The notes under the pieces: generated by a model | The model's database searches: none | What the model saw: only the letters and a program-made list of their open reading frames with translations | What the model was told of the DNA's origin: nothing | Position numbers and translations under genes: made by a program | Shown: positions 9,783 through 18,762 of the stretch, one piece after another | Layout of the letters: the number at the start of each line of letters is the position of its first letter | Position numbering within the stretch: position 1 is the stretch's first letter | DNA from: Dyella nitratireducens | GTDB lineage: Bacteria > Pseudomonadota > Gammaproteobacteria > Xanthomonadales > Rhodanobacteraceae | Reading direction: 5' to 3' | Length of the DNA stretch: 64,000 bases | NCBI RefSeq assembly: GCF_014642835.1 | Contig: NZ_BMJA01000007.1 | Span: forward strand, 114,449-178,448

Positions 9783-9900
9783 GACGAGTAGCGAGGGCGT
9801 CACAGCCTTCGCTCCCGCCGTGGAATTGGAACGGTGACTGACGAGGCGAGAAATGGATTGCTCCAGGCGGCATCCGTTTCAAGCAACCTCGCTACTCGTC
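9783..9900. repeat. Intergenic inverted repeat (14-bp arms)
   Basis: GACGAGTAGCGAGG at 9783-9796 is the exact reverse complement of CCTCGCTACTCGTC at 9887-9900, with a 90-bp interior. It sits in the 271-bp gap between two convergent genes (9248-9688 plus and 9960-11444 minus), which otherwise shows no ORF. It may be a terminator-like structure or an interspersed repeat remnant. Confidence 0.6.
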
Positions 9901-9959
9901 ACTCGGCCTTGCAGGTTGGGAGAACCCAGCCAACCATCTCGATCGGCAAGCCACTTGGG

Positions 9960-11444
9960 TCACCGGCAACTGGGCAACTTCAACACCTGCCCCGCCTTCA
10001 CGTGATTGAATTTGAGATTGTTCATGCGCGCGACCTCCGTTTCGCTGGTGCAGCTGCTATGTCTGCGCACGATCGTCGCCAGCGTGTCGCCGCGACGCAC
10101 CGTATAGCGCACCACCAGATCCGGCGCAGCCGGCGGATTGGGGAACACCGGCACCACGGCGTTGTGCAAATCACTGGCAAGAATCGGCCACGGACCATCC
10201 ACACAACGCGCTGCGTAGACGCTCTCCAACGGCTTGGGTACCTGCAGCGTCGCGCCAACCGGCTGCTCCTGCTGCGGATCGAGGCGCGGATTGAGATTGC
10301 GCAGCGTGCGGAACCAGCCGTCGGGCATGTCATTAGCTGAGCCCAGGCACACGGTCAATTCCGAAATGGACGTACTGCGCTTGAGGGTGATGCTGCCCTG
10401 CACGCCATCCACACGCGGGAAGCGCAGGTTATAGCTGTCCGGATGCAGGAACAGCCAGGCAGCCGCCAGCACCTCTGGCACATAGTCACGTGTTTCCTGC
10501 GATACCTGCGCATAGATGCGCGGGTCATAGAAGCTCACCGAGGTGTTGTCGCCAACCAGACGACGCATGCGTCCCTCGCCACCGTTATAGGCCGCTAGGG
10601 TGAGCTCGAGATTGTCGTTGAAGGCCTTCAACTGCTCGTTGATGTATTCGGCATTCGCACGCGCCGACTCGGCCGGATCGAAGCGCGTATCGAAACCATC
10701 CTGCTCAGTCAGCCCGAAGCGCAAACCCGTGGCGTACATGAACTGCAGCGGGCCGGCCGCGCCAGAACGCGACACGGCGTGCACCTTGCCACCGGACTCC
10801 TTGGCCATGATGCCGAACAGCAGCGCCTCCGGCAGGCCTTCGCTCTGGTACTGCGGCCACATCTCGTGCCGCAGGAACTGGTAATTGACGTAGGCATCCA
10901 TCAGATTGCCGCGCCACTGCGTGAGCCACATTTCCAGCGCGGCTTTCACCGGCCCGTTCATGGCGATCAATTCGGAAAGCTGATGTCCGCGCAACAGGGT
11001 GACGCTGCGCTGTGCTTCCGGCAGGCTGCCGGCGCCGGCCTCACCGGACAAGGGTGCCAGTGGTGGGCCGTTCGTTTCTTCGTCCGGCGTCTGATCGCCG
11101 ATGAAGCTGCCGTCCTTCAGGCGTAGCAGATGATCGAATACCGAGAAGAACCGCTGCGAGTCACAGCCCGGCGTTGCACCGCAATGCGCGGCGGCATCGC
11201 GCAGTTGGTCGAGCGCGGTATCCAGCGTTTTCTGGGCGTCCTTGGTATCGCCGGCGCGCGTCTGCTGCAATGCGGTTTCGTAACTGCGGCTGGCCTGATC
11301 GAGCTGGCCGTACAACAAGGTGACCGAGGCCGGCGGCGGCTTGGGTGTCACGCTGCCGTTGGTAGCGGCACAGGCGGCCACTAGCACCAGGGCCGCCACC
11401 AATGAAACCAGACGCAGAGAACGAAGAACGGCACGATAAGGCAT
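9960..11444 (-). CDS. Membrane-bound lytic murein transglycosylase (MltD-like) with LysM domain
   Basis: The protein cleaves peptidoglycan glycan strands with formation of 1,6-anhydro ends. It is a predicted lipoprotein: the signal ends in the lipobox LVAAC near residue 24. An N-terminal helical region is followed by an SLT domain with the catalytic glutamate in FGIMAKESGGKVHAVSRSGAAGPLQFM (about residues 215-240) and the later AAYNGGEGRMRR motif (about 305). One LysM domain (VRYTVRRGDTLATIV ... AGQVLKLPS) ends the protein. MltD normally carries one to several LysM repeats. Confidence 0.9.
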   Translation of the reverse strand: MPYRAVLRSLRLVSLVAALVLVAACAATNGSVTPKPPPASVTLLYGQLDQASRSYETALQQTRAGDTKDAQKTLDTALDQLRDAAAHCGATPGCDSQRFFSVFDHLLRLKDGSFIGDQTPDEETNGPPLAPLSGEAGAGSLPEAQRSVTLLRGHQLSELIAMNGPVKAALEMWLTQWRGNLMDAYVNYQFLRHEMWPQYQSEGLPEALLFGIMAKESGGKVHAVSRSGAAGPLQFMYATGLRFGLTEQDGFDTRFDPAESARANAEYINEQLKAFNDNLELTLAAYNGGEGRMRRLVGDNTSVSFYDPRIYAQVSQETRDYVPEVLAAAWLFLHPDSYNLRFPRVDGVQGSITLKRSTSISELTVCLGSANDMPDGWFRTLRNLNPRLDPQQEQPVGATLQVPKPLESVYAARCVDGPWPILASDLHNAVVPVFPNPPAAPDLVVRYTVRRGDTLATIVRRHSSCTSETEVARMNNLKFNHVKAGQVLKLPSCR

Positions 11445-11588
11445 GTCGGGTTACACCGGTACTGAAGAACGCAGCCTTGGCCCGGCTGCGCGGGCAGACT
11501 CAAAACACGTTCTTGTCGATGTCGCGCGGTTGTTTCGATACCGCACGGCTACACCGGTAAAATCGAGCCCCAGTCTTTGGAGGCCTTC

Positions 11589-11756
11589 ATGCCAGACATT
11601 TGCAACAAACGCAACAACTGTTTGCAAGAAACGAGCTTTGTCTACAACCCGCATCGCTCGACCGCATCCAAACGCGATCTACGCTTTCCGTTCGCACCGA
11701 AGCGTGCGCGGCAAAACTGCCTGCTCCGTTCAATCCCTGACGCCGTATCACCATGA
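11589..11756 (+). CDS. 55-codon ORF overlapping the greB start (possible leader or small protein)
   Basis: An ATG at 11589 follows TTTGGAGG, an excellent ribosome-binding site 5-6 nt upstream. It opens a 55-residue frame ([15 protein letters not shown]...), rich in Arg, Lys, Asn and Cys. The frame stops at a TGA (11754-11756) inside the ATG of greB (ATGA overlap). greB has no visible Shine-Dalgarno of its own, so the ORF could deliver ribosomes to greB by coupling. I recognise no family. A chance frame with a chance RBS is the alternative, but the exact ATGA junction is unlikely by accident. Confidence 0.5.
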   Translation: MPDICNKRNNCLQETSFVYNPHRSTASKRDLRFPFAPKRARQNCLLRSIPDAVSP

Positions 11757-12259
11757 CCCGCTGGCGACCCCCTGCTCCACGCTCCACCGCGATCATCACG
11801 CGCGAAGGCTTCGAAAAGCTCAAGAGCGAGCTGGACCACCTGTGGCACACCCTGCGCCCGGAAGTGGTGAAGGCGCTGGCCGCCGCCGCGGCCGAAGGCG
11901 ATCGCTCGGAAAACGCTGAATACACCTACCGCAAGAAGCAGCTCGGCGAGATCGACCGCCGCGTGCGCTACCTCAGCAAGCGGATTCCCTCACTGAAGGT
12001 GGCCGAAGGTTCACCCGGCGACCGTGAAACTGTGTTCTTCGGTGCGGTGATCGAACTGGAGAACACCCAAAGCGGCGAGACCGTGCGTTACCGCATCGTC
12101 GGCCCGGACGAGACGGATGCGAAGCGCGGCTGGATCAGTATCGATTCGCCATTGGCGAGGGCGGTGTTGAAGAAGAAGCTGGATGATGAGTTCGAGGCGG
12201 AGTTGCCGGGTGGGCGCACACGCTTTGCGGTGATCGCGGTGGAGTACACCGACTCGTAG
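11753..12259 (+). CDS. greB: Transcription elongation factor GreB
   Basis: GreB binds the secondary channel of RNA polymerase and stimulates cleavage of backtracked transcripts. The 168-residue protein has the GreB-type N-terminal extension (TRWRPPAP), the start of the coiled coil ([16 protein letters not shown]) and the acidic tip in [14 protein letters not shown] near residue 50. The C-terminal FKBP-like domain ([29 protein letters not shown]) follows. The start fits GreB homologues. It overlaps a small upstream ORF by ATGA. Its TAG stop is formed by the GTAG of a REP repeat. Confidence 0.94.
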   Translation: MTRWRPPAPRSTAIITREGFEKLKSELDHLWHTLRPEVVKALAAAAAEGDRSENAEYTYRKKQLGEIDRRVRYLSKRIPSLKVAEGSPGDRETVFFGAVIELENTQSGETVRYRIVGPDETDAKRGWISIDSPLARAVLKKKLDDEFEAELPGGRTRFAVIAVEYTDS

Positions 12260-12329
12260 GTTGGGGTGCAAACCCCAACGTCGCGCCCTATGCCGACATC
12301 GTCATGTTGGGGTTTGCACCCCAACCTAC
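12256..12329. repeat. GTAG-type REP inverted pair (BIME), copy b, forming two stop codons
   Basis: Units at 12256-12279 (plus) and 12306-12329 (minus) are separated by 26 bp. The GTAG at 12256-12259 supplies the TAG stop of greB. The CTAC at 12326-12329, read on the minus strand, supplies the TAG stop of the convergent DUF3025 gene. The element therefore fills the whole space between two convergent coding regions and could act as a bidirectional 3' structure. Confidence 0.92.
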
Positions 12330-13138
12330 GCGATGCGAAGCGGCGCGGGATACCGCCGGCCTTCACGCAACGGTTGATAGCAAGCCGCATGGCGATGAAA
12401 GGCTTCCTCTCCATTGCCTGCATGCCACCCCGGAATACCCGACAGCGGCAACGGCCGCAACTCCAGCGGATCGCGCAGCCAATGCGCTTCAGCAATGGCC
12501 TCCGCGCAGCAGGCAACCGCCTCTGCGCTACCTTTTCCTTGCTCTGCCATCACCACCAGTGCCTTACCCACCAGCAGCTTGCCCGGCGTCAATGCATGCT
12601 CCAGCAAAGCATGGCCGAACAACGCCACCACGATCGAGCCGTCCAACCATGCCGAACGACGACGCCAGAACAAGCCATGCCAGTCATGCCGGTCCCACAG
12701 CTCCAGCAACTGTGGATCTTTGACGACCGCGATAACGCCAGCTTCGTCAAAGTGTGTCTGCGCGCATTGCGGGCGCGAACGTTCACGTCGCCCGATCTGT
12801 GCGATCTCGGCCATCTGTTGGCGGTTAAGGGCGCGCTTGAGCTGCGGATAGCGCAGCCAGATCATCGCGTTGAACAAGTCATGCCAATTGGCTTCGCGCG
12901 TGGCGATCAGACCACGCGTCGCAATGCGCTCCTCGTAGTGCAGCCCGTCTTCGAGCAAGACTCGTGTCTGCGCAACGAAGCGCTCGCCAGTATCCTTCGG
13001 CCAGCGTGCATTGAGTTCGTCGATCGATGGCCAACCTGACCCTCGCAGCCATTCGGCGTATTCGCACCAGCCGCTCAATGGCGCATGCGTGAAGACGACC
13101 GGATCGACCGCCTCCCGCGCTGGCGCGACATAACGCAT
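12326..13138 (-). CDS. DUF3025 family protein
   Basis: About 270 residues, recognised as a DUF3025-type protein from its pattern: WPSIDELNARWPKDTGERFVAQ near residue 37 and LHYEERIATRGLIATREANWHDLFNAMIWLRYPQLKRALNRQQ near 65. Also present is HFDEAGVIAVVKDPQLLELWDRHDWHGLFWRRR near 130. The family has no established function. No signal peptide is seen. The ATG at 13138 lies 14 bp after the rimO stop, so it is probably in a rimO operon. The TAG stop comes from a REP unit. Confidence 0.8.
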   Translation of the reverse strand: MRYVAPAREAVDPVVFTHAPLSGWCEYAEWLRGSGWPSIDELNARWPKDTGERFVAQTRVLLEDGLHYEERIATRGLIATREANWHDLFNAMIWLRYPQLKRALNRQQMAEIAQIGRRERSRPQCAQTHFDEAGVIAVVKDPQLLELWDRHDWHGLFWRRRSAWLDGSIVVALFGHALLEHALTPGKLLVGKALVVMAEQGKGSAEAVACCAEAIAEAHWLRDPLELRPLPLSGIPGWHAGNGEEAFHRHAACYQPLREGRRYPAPLRIA

Positions 13139-13151
13139 GGTTACATGAAGA

Positions 13152-14513
13152 TCAGTTGATGAGCGCCGCGTGCAAATCGTGCTCATCCGCGGACTCGACC
13201 ACCACGTCCACGAACTGACCCGGCTTCAGCTGTTGCCCATTGCTGATATGGACCACACCATCGATCTCCGGTGCATCGGCTGCCGAACGCGCGACAGCGC
13301 CTTCGGCGCTTGCGCCGTCGACCAGCACCTTGATGGTACGTCCGATCTTGCGCTTGAGCTTCGCCGCGGAAACCTCAGCCTGCACCGCCATGAACTGTTC
13401 CAGGCGGTCTTCCTTCAGTTCTTCCGGCACCGGGTTGGGGAGTTCGTTAGCTTTGGCACCATCCACCGGTGAGTAGGTGAACGCACCTACGCGATCGAGT
13501 TCTGCTTCGCGCAGGAAGTCGAGCAATTCCTCGAACTCCGCATCGGTCTCTCCCGGAAAGCCGACGATGAAAGTACTGCGCAGCGTGAGATCCGGCACCT
13601 GCTTGCGCCAGTTCTGAATGCGCTCCAGCGTCTTGTCGATATTGCCGGGCCGCTTCATCAGCTTGAGGATGCGCGGGCTGGCGTGCTGGAACGGAATGTC
13701 GAGGTACGGCAGGATTTTCCCTTCCGCCATCAACGGCATCACTTCGTCCACGTGCGGATACGGATAGACGTAATGCAAGCGCGTCCACACGCCGAGTTCG
13801 GCCAGCCCTTCGCACAAATCGGTCATACGTGTGCGATAACGCTTCTCGCGCCAGCTGCGGTCCGCGTATTTGACGTCCACACCATAGGCGCTGGTGTCCT
13901 GCGAGATCACCAGCAACTCCTTCACGCCGCCCTTCACCAGGCGCTCGGCTTCGACCAGCACTTCATCCACCGGCCGCGACACCAGATCACCGCGCATCGA
14001 AGGAATGATGCAGAAGCTGCAGCGATGATTGCAGCCTTCGGAAATCTTCAGATACGCGTAGTGTTTCGGCGTCAGCTTGATACCGGTATCAGGAATGATG
14101 TCCAACAGAGGATGACGCTTCGGCGGCAATGCCGCGTGCACGGCGTGCATCACACTGGCGTAATCCTGAGGGCCGGAGATGGACAGCACATCCGGATACG
14201 CTTCCTTGATCAATTCGGAGCGCTTGCCCAGGCAACCGGTGACGATCACCTTGCCGTTCTCGTGCAAGGCCTCACCAATCGCATCCAACGACTCCTGCAC
14301 GGCGGCATCGATAAAGCCGCAGGTGTTCACCACCACCGCGTCGGCTGCGTCGTAGCTGGGAACGATCTCGTAACCCTCAACCTTCAGCTGAGTGAGGATG
14401 CGCTCGGAATCGACCAATGCTTTGGGGCAGCCAAGCGAAACAAATCCCACCTTGGGGGTAGCACCGCTGGTCGCGTCAACGTGTTTAGTGGTTGACTTTA
14501 AAGAATTTTTCAC
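13152..14513 (-). CDS. rimO: Ribosomal protein uS12 methylthiotransferase RimO
   Basis: RimO is a radical-SAM enzyme that methylthiolates an aspartate of ribosomal protein S12. It has the N-terminal UPF0004 domain ([22 protein letters not shown]). The radical-SAM CX3CX2C motif appears as [17 protein letters not shown] near residue 160, and a C-terminal TRAM domain ([10 protein letters not shown] ... GQFVDVVVE) follows. A GTG at 14513 is the likely start ([12 protein letters not shown]); the frame stays open upstream without homology. Length of about 453 residues is typical. It is divergent from the toxin-antitoxin pair. Confidence 0.94.
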   Translation of the reverse strand: MKNSLKSTTKHVDATSGATPKVGFVSLGCPKALVDSERILTQLKVEGYEIVPSYDAADAVVVNTCGFIDAAVQESLDAIGEALHENGKVIVTGCLGKRSELIKEAYPDVLSISGPQDYASVMHAVHAALPPKRHPLLDIIPDTGIKLTPKHYAYLKISEGCNHRCSFCIIPSMRGDLVSRPVDEVLVEAERLVKGGVKELLVISQDTSAYGVDVKYADRSWREKRYRTRMTDLCEGLAELGVWTRLHYVYPYPHVDEVMPLMAEGKILPYLDIPFQHASPRILKLMKRPGNIDKTLERIQNWRKQVPDLTLRSTFIVGFPGETDAEFEELLDFLREAELDRVGAFTYSPVDGAKANELPNPVPEELKEDRLEQFMAVQAEVSAAKLKRKIGRTIKVLVDGASAEGAVARSAADAPEIDGVVHISNGQQLKPGQFVDVVVESADEHDLHAALIN

Positions 14514-14621
14514 TATTCGATCCGTAGCGCCGAGCAGGCGCCTAGAGGTGGGGCAGAAGCCGAAAAACCGGCATTTTAGCCTGCCTCCCTTTCCAGTGCT
14601 TTGCCGCGGTGAGCGCTGGCA

Positions 14622-14651
14622 TTGACACAATGTCACATATATATGACAGTA
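14622..14651 (+). promoter_or_regulatory. Promoter and palindromic operator of the HigBA-type pair
   Basis: A TTGACA -35 box (14622-14627) is followed 18 bp on by CAGTAT. Between them lies an imperfect palindrome TGTCA-N8-TGACA (14631-14648) centred on ATATAT. This layout fits autorepression by the antitoxin. The assignment is inferred from position and symmetry. Confidence 0.5.
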
Positions 14652-14656
14652 TCCAC

Positions 14657-14953
14657 ATGATGGAGTTGATTGAAACGGACACCTTCAAAAAGTGGCGCAA
14701 GGGACTCAAGGATGTACGCGCCGAAGCCGTCATTGCTGTTCGCCTTGCCCGCTTGGTCAACGGACTCCCGGGCGACGTAAAGCCAGTTGGCGAAGGTGTC
14801 GGCGAGCTTCGCATTCATTACGGGCCTGGCTATCGCGTCTATTTCAAGCGTATCGACAGCGCAATCATCGTTCTGCTGTGCGGTGGTGACAAAAGCACAC
14901 AAGACAAGGACATCACCCTCGCCAAGAAACTCGCCGAATCATGGAGTCCATAA
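14657..14953 (+). CDS. RelE/HigB-superfamily toxin of a toxin-antitoxin pair
   Basis: About 98 residues, of the 'addiction module killer protein' type. The pattern is [63 protein letters not shown], which matches the short HigB-like RelE-fold ribosome-dependent mRNA interferases. The conserved [15 protein letters not shown] strand pair carries the basic and aromatic residues. Toxin precedes antitoxin, as in HigBA. Two adjacent ATGs (14657, 14660) are possible starts, and a longer frame from 14609 would run through the promoter. The antitoxin follows after 3 nt. Confidence 0.85.
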   Translation: MMELIETDTFKKWRKGLKDVRAEAVIAVRLARLVNGLPGDVKPVGEGVGELRIHYGPGYRVYFKRIDSAIIVLLCGGDKSTQDKDITLAKKLAESWSP

Positions 14954-14956
14954 CGA

Positions 14957-15250
14957 ATGACCGAGAAATTCACCAAACTTGACCTTGCCGAACTCCTTAC
15001 CTCGGATGAGGCTATTGAGTTCTTCTTAGCCGAAGCGTTCGAGACCAAAGACCCAGGACACATCGCCTACTGCCTTGGCGTTGCAGCACGTGCAAAGGGC
15101 ATGTTGCAGGTATCGAAGGAAACAGGCCTTGCGCGTGGCGCGCTCTATCGGATGCTTAGCGAAGATGGCAATCCAACTCTCAAGACTATGCTCTCGGTTC
15201 TGGACGTTCTCGGTCTCGATATAACGGTCAAACAACATATCACCCGTTGA
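14957..15250 (+). CDS. HTH antitoxin of the HigBA-type pair
   Basis: A 97-residue 'addiction module antidote' protein. The N-terminal part (TEKFTKLDLAELLTSDEAIEFFLAEAFETKDPGHIAYCLGVAARAKGM) is typical of the family. A lambda-repressor-like helix-turn-helix follows (LQVSKETGLARGALYRMLSEDGNPTLKTMLSVLDVLGLDITV, residues about 50-92). It should neutralise the upstream toxin and repress the palindromic operator. A terminator-like hairpin lies 5 bp after its stop. Confidence 0.87.
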   Translation: MTEKFTKLDLAELLTSDEAIEFFLAEAFETKDPGHIAYCLGVAARAKGMLQVSKETGLARGALYRMLSEDGNPTLKTMLSVLDVLGLDITVKQHITR

Positions 15251-15255
15251 TGCTG

Positions 15256-15279
15256 ACGCCTGCCATCCGAAACAGGCGT
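15256..15279 (+). terminator. Terminator-like hairpin after the antitoxin
   Basis: ACGCCTG (15256-15262) pairs with CAGGCGT (15273-15279) around a 10-nt loop, followed by TTTGG. The stem is short and the U tract is weak. Confidence 0.45.
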
Positions 15280-15340
15280 TTGGAAAAACAGCTATTTCAG
15301 TCAGCCTTCCTTTCCGGCGTTTTGTAGCGATCTCGACGGA

Positions 15341-16120
15341 TCAGGTATTCCGCAGCCGAATACTTTCAGCCAGGTTGCCACGGAAGATGTGTTGCCCGAG
15401 GTGACCGAGATCGGATTGCATGTCCGCAAAAACCTTGCCGCCGATATCGCGCCAGCGGCGGCAGAAGGCGTAGTCCTCGGAGAGGTAGCGGCGCGAATCC
15501 GGATCGACCATGCAGTCGAAAAACAGCCAGTAATACGGTTGCTGCGGGTTGTCAGGCGGCCCGTCCGGCCGATAGTTCAATTCCGGATAGGCTTTCATCA
15601 TCTTGGTCAACACGTCGCGCTTGATCACCATGAAACCGGTGGGCGCCTCAGCCACTTCGACAAAGCCGTCGTCGTTCATGAACTTCTGCAGCGGTTCGGC
15701 GCCGTGGCCCACGGCATTCAAGGGGTAGTCGGTGTATAGCGACTCGAACAGCTCGCGCGTGGTACCTGCGGGCACGCCGTCCACGGGCCAGTTGAAGCGT
15801 TTGAGCGGATATACGCCTGCCGCCACGTCGTAGTCGGACAGCAACAGGCGGATCGCCGCCTGGGGTTTGAATGAGATGTCCGCATCGATCCAGAACAGAT
15901 GCGTGTATTCCTCGTGCATCAAAAAGAACTTCACGATCTCGTTTCTACCGCGCGTGACGAGGCTGTCGGCATACATGTTGAGCGATGATTTCAGCCCGAG
16001 CCGGATGGATTCATGAGTCAGCTCGAACATGCTGGTGACGTAATGCATCGATACCGCGGATACGTAGCTGGGCGTGGCCCAGAGCACATTCATGGACTGA
16101 AGCGCGGAATTGGGGAGCAT
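15341..16120 (-). CDS. GT-A-like glycosyltransferase-related protein
   Basis: About 259 residues. The pattern resembles a small glycosyltransferase-A fold: LVTRGRNEIVKFFLMHEEYTHLFWIDADISFKPQAAIRLL (residues about 45-85) contains the DAD (DxD) motif that binds metal-nucleotide sugar. Later EAPTGFMVIKRDVLTKM and SEDYAFCRRWRDIGGKVFADMQSDLGHLGQH resemble acceptor-side motifs. No membrane helix. The start at 16120 was chosen because AGAGG lies 6 nt upstream; an overlapping ATG at 16126 has no proper spacing. The substrate is unknown. It stands alone between the toxin-antitoxin pair and a divergent hydrolase. Confidence 0.7.
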   Translation of the reverse strand: MLPNSALQSMNVLWATPSYVSAVSMHYVTSMFELTHESIRLGLKSSLNMYADSLVTRGRNEIVKFFLMHEEYTHLFWIDADISFKPQAAIRLLLSDYDVAAGVYPLKRFNWPVDGVPAGTTRELFESLYTDYPLNAVGHGAEPLQKFMNDDGFVEVAEAPTGFMVIKRDVLTKMMKAYPELNYRPDGPPDNPQQPYYWLFFDCMVDPDSRRYLSEDYAFCRRWRDIGGKVFADMQSDLGHLGQHIFRGNLAESIRLRNT

Positions 16121-16319
16121 GGACATCCTCTGTTCGCAAGATAAATCGGCGACAACACACAACGCCGCCGATCTTACTTATGACGGCATGACGCATGCCA
16201 GCAAAAACAAACATGCCCGCTTCATGCGGATTGCACGCCAAACCCGCACCGCTTGCGCGCAAGCTTCATACTATGCGCCTCACGTAACGGTATCCCTATC
16301 CAGCTCAAGGAAGTTCGAC

Positions 16320-16994
16320 ATGGGCAAGCACATCAACCTTCCCACCAGCGGCACGCAATGCATCGGCGCCTACCTGGCCGAAGCGCACGGCAAGCCCAAG
16401 GGCGGCTTGGTCGTCATCCAGGAAATCTTCGGTGTGAATGCGCATGTTCGCAGCGTGGCGGATCGCTTTGCTGCCATGGGCTACACCACGGTGGCACCTG
16501 CGTTTTTCGACCACCTGGAGACCGATGTCGAACTGGAATACTCCGATCAGAGCATGGCCAAGGGGCGGCAGCTGGTGATGGAACTTGGACTGGATCGCGC
16601 GGTGGAAGACGTCGCCAGCGCCGCTGAAGCCATCCAGTCCGCCGGCAAGATTGGCAGCGTGGGCTATTGCTGGGGCGGCACGGTGGCGTTTCTTTCAGCC
16701 ATCCGCTTGGGACTGCCTTCCGTGAGCTATTACGGCGCACGCAACGTGCCATTTCTTGGCGAACAGCCGAAGGCACCGGTGATGTTTCACTTCGGCGAAG
16801 AAGACAAATCCATTCCACCCGAGATGGTGGCCAAGCACCGCGAGATGCTCCCGCAGATGGACGTCTACAGCTATCCCGGCGCCGGCCATGCGTTCAACCG
16901 CGACATCGATCCCAGCCACTACCACCAGCCAAGCGCCGAACTGGCGCTGCAGCGTACGATGGCGTTCTTCGACAAGTATCTGGCCCACGCATGA
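16320..16994 (+). CDS. Dienelactone hydrolase family protein
   Basis: An alpha/beta-hydrolase of about 224 residues. The nucleophile elbow in this family is a cysteine: here KIGSVGYCWGGTVAFLSA (about residue 115). The acid and histidine are in the region YPGAGHAFNRDIDPSHYHQPSAELALQRT near 185-205. Dienelactone hydrolases open lactone rings in aromatic degradation, but many homologues have other ester substrates, so the real substrate is open. An AAGG motif lies about 8 nt before the ATG. The stop overlaps the next gene by ATGA, so it is probably co-transcribed with the HIT protein. Confidence 0.85.
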   Translation: MGKHINLPTSGTQCIGAYLAEAHGKPKGGLVVIQEIFGVNAHVRSVADRFAAMGYTTVAPAFFDHLETDVELEYSDQSMAKGRQLVMELGLDRAVEDVASAAEAIQSAGKIGSVGYCWGGTVAFLSAIRLGLPSVSYYGARNVPFLGEQPKAPVMFHFGEEDKSIPPEMVAKHREMLPQMDVYSYPGAGHAFNRDIDPSHYHQPSAELALQRTMAFFDKYLAHA

Positions 16995-17419
16995 GCGGCA
17001 CCGGTTTCGAACTCGATCCAAGGTTGCAAGCAGACACGCAGCACATCGCCAAGCTGCCTCTGTGCGATGTGCTGCTGATGAACGATGCACGCTTTGCATG
17101 GCTGATCCTGGTACCGCGAGTCGCCGGTTGCGCGGAAATACTCGACCTGCCCGAGCGGGCGCGCGAACGGTTATGGCAGGAGATCAACCATGCCGCAGCG
17201 GCGCTGCGCGAGGTTGTTCCATGCGACAAGCTCAACCTCGGCGCACTTGGCAATATCGTGCGGCAATTGCACGTGCACGTCGTCGCGCGCAAGGAAGGTG
17301 ACGCAGCGTGGCCAGGACCGGTATGGGGAAGCGGCGCGGCAAAACCTTATGGTGGCGATGAGCTCTTGTCGCTCGTGCAGCGCCTGCGGCAGCAGCTCGC
17401 CTCATCCAGCCTTGCATAA
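16991..17419 (+). CDS. HIT domain protein
   Basis: A 142-residue HIT-superfamily nucleotide hydrolase/transferase. The signature is N-I-V-R-Q-L-H-V-H-V-V-A-R near residue 93. The first histidine of the classical HxHxHxx triad is glutamine, as in a recognised HIT subgroup, while the last two are kept. The start overlaps the preceding stop (ATGA), pointing to coupling with the dienelactone hydrolase. Substrate is unknown; mononucleoside or dinucleoside polyphosphates would be typical. Confidence 0.85.
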   Translation: MSGTGFELDPRLQADTQHIAKLPLCDVLLMNDARFAWLILVPRVAGCAEILDLPERARERLWQEINHAAAALREVVPCDKLNLGALGNIVRQLHVHVVARKEGDAAWPGPVWGSGAAKPYGGDELLSLVQRLRQQLASSSLA

Positions 17420-17444
17420 AAAAGCGCCTGTCGATGACAGGCGC
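17417..17444 (-). terminator. Rho-independent terminator of the lipoprotein gene
   Basis: GCGCCTGTC (17424-17432), loop GAT, GACAGGCGC (17436-17444) form a perfect 9-bp stem. On the minus strand it is followed by six T residues. It lies about 30 bp beyond the lipoprotein stop and just after the convergent HIT gene, so it may work in both directions. Confidence 0.85.
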
Positions 17445-17474
17445 TCTATCTTTCATCGATGGCCGGATCCGGTA

Positions 17475-18011
17475 TCAGTGACCGCCGGAGGAATCGGAAG
17501 CGGAGGATGAGTCACCACCACCCTGGTCACCACCGTAGGACTTGCCGCTGGCATCCTTGGCGGTATCGCTGCTCGGAGCGCTGGCTGGCGCATGGTAATC
17601 CTCCAGCGCGCGTGCCTTGGTCTCCACCGGGTTGATGCGTGCCAGCTTGCCGCCGTCGTCGTAGTAAACGACGAAGCCGTAATCGAGCTGCAAGCGCGCC
17701 ATGTACTGCAAATGCTGCTTGCGGATCTTCGAATCATCGCTAGGCAGCAGCAGCACTGTCTTGGGCAGCCTGCCCGTGTCCTTCAGATACGAGAAATGGC
17801 TGCCAGCGTCGAGCGCGGAAACCACGGCACCATCAATCAGGAACTGACCATTCTTATAAGCCTTCATGGTCATGTCGAACTGGCTTTGGGTCTGCGTGGT
17901 CTTCACCGTGTCGTCCTTGGACGCGCCGCGATGGCAACCGCCAAGCACCAGCAGGCTGCCGAACATAAGGACGGCGGCACCACGGGTTGACAGCGTGGAA
18001 AGACGGATCAT
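17475..18011 (-). CDS. Putative lipoprotein of unknown function
   Basis: A 178-residue protein with an N-terminal signal ending in the lipobox LVLGGC near residue 26. The middle (FDMTMKAYKNGQFLIDGAVVSALDAGSHFSYLKDTGRLPKTVLLLPSDDSKIRKQHLQYMARLQLDYGFVVYYDD) looks like a small alpha/beta domain. The C-terminus is a Ser/Gly/Asp-rich tail. I do not recognise the family. It is a single gene bounded by a strong terminator. Confidence 0.75.
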   Translation of the reverse strand: MIRLSTLSTRGAAVLMFGSLLVLGGCHRGASKDDTVKTTQTQSQFDMTMKAYKNGQFLIDGAVVSALDAGSHFSYLKDTGRLPKTVLLLPSDDSKIRKQHLQYMARLQLDYGFVVYYDDGGKLARINPVETKARALEDYHAPASAPSSDTAKDASGKSYGGDQGGGDSSSASDSSGGH

Positions 18012-18096
18012 TGCTTAGATCTCCTGCGAATATCAGCGAAGCCAGGCAAGTGTAGCGCCGCCGGATGAAGGTGGATGAGGTGAGTAAGCGGCGTGT

Positions 18097-18663
<567 letters not shown>

Positions 18664-18762
18664 GCGGACTCCGGTGCTACCTGCCGCGCCCGGCTGCTCC
18701 GGGCGCAAAGCGGCAAAAATACATGGTGAATGGGGCGTTGCGCCAGATCGGCACCAAGCCGC

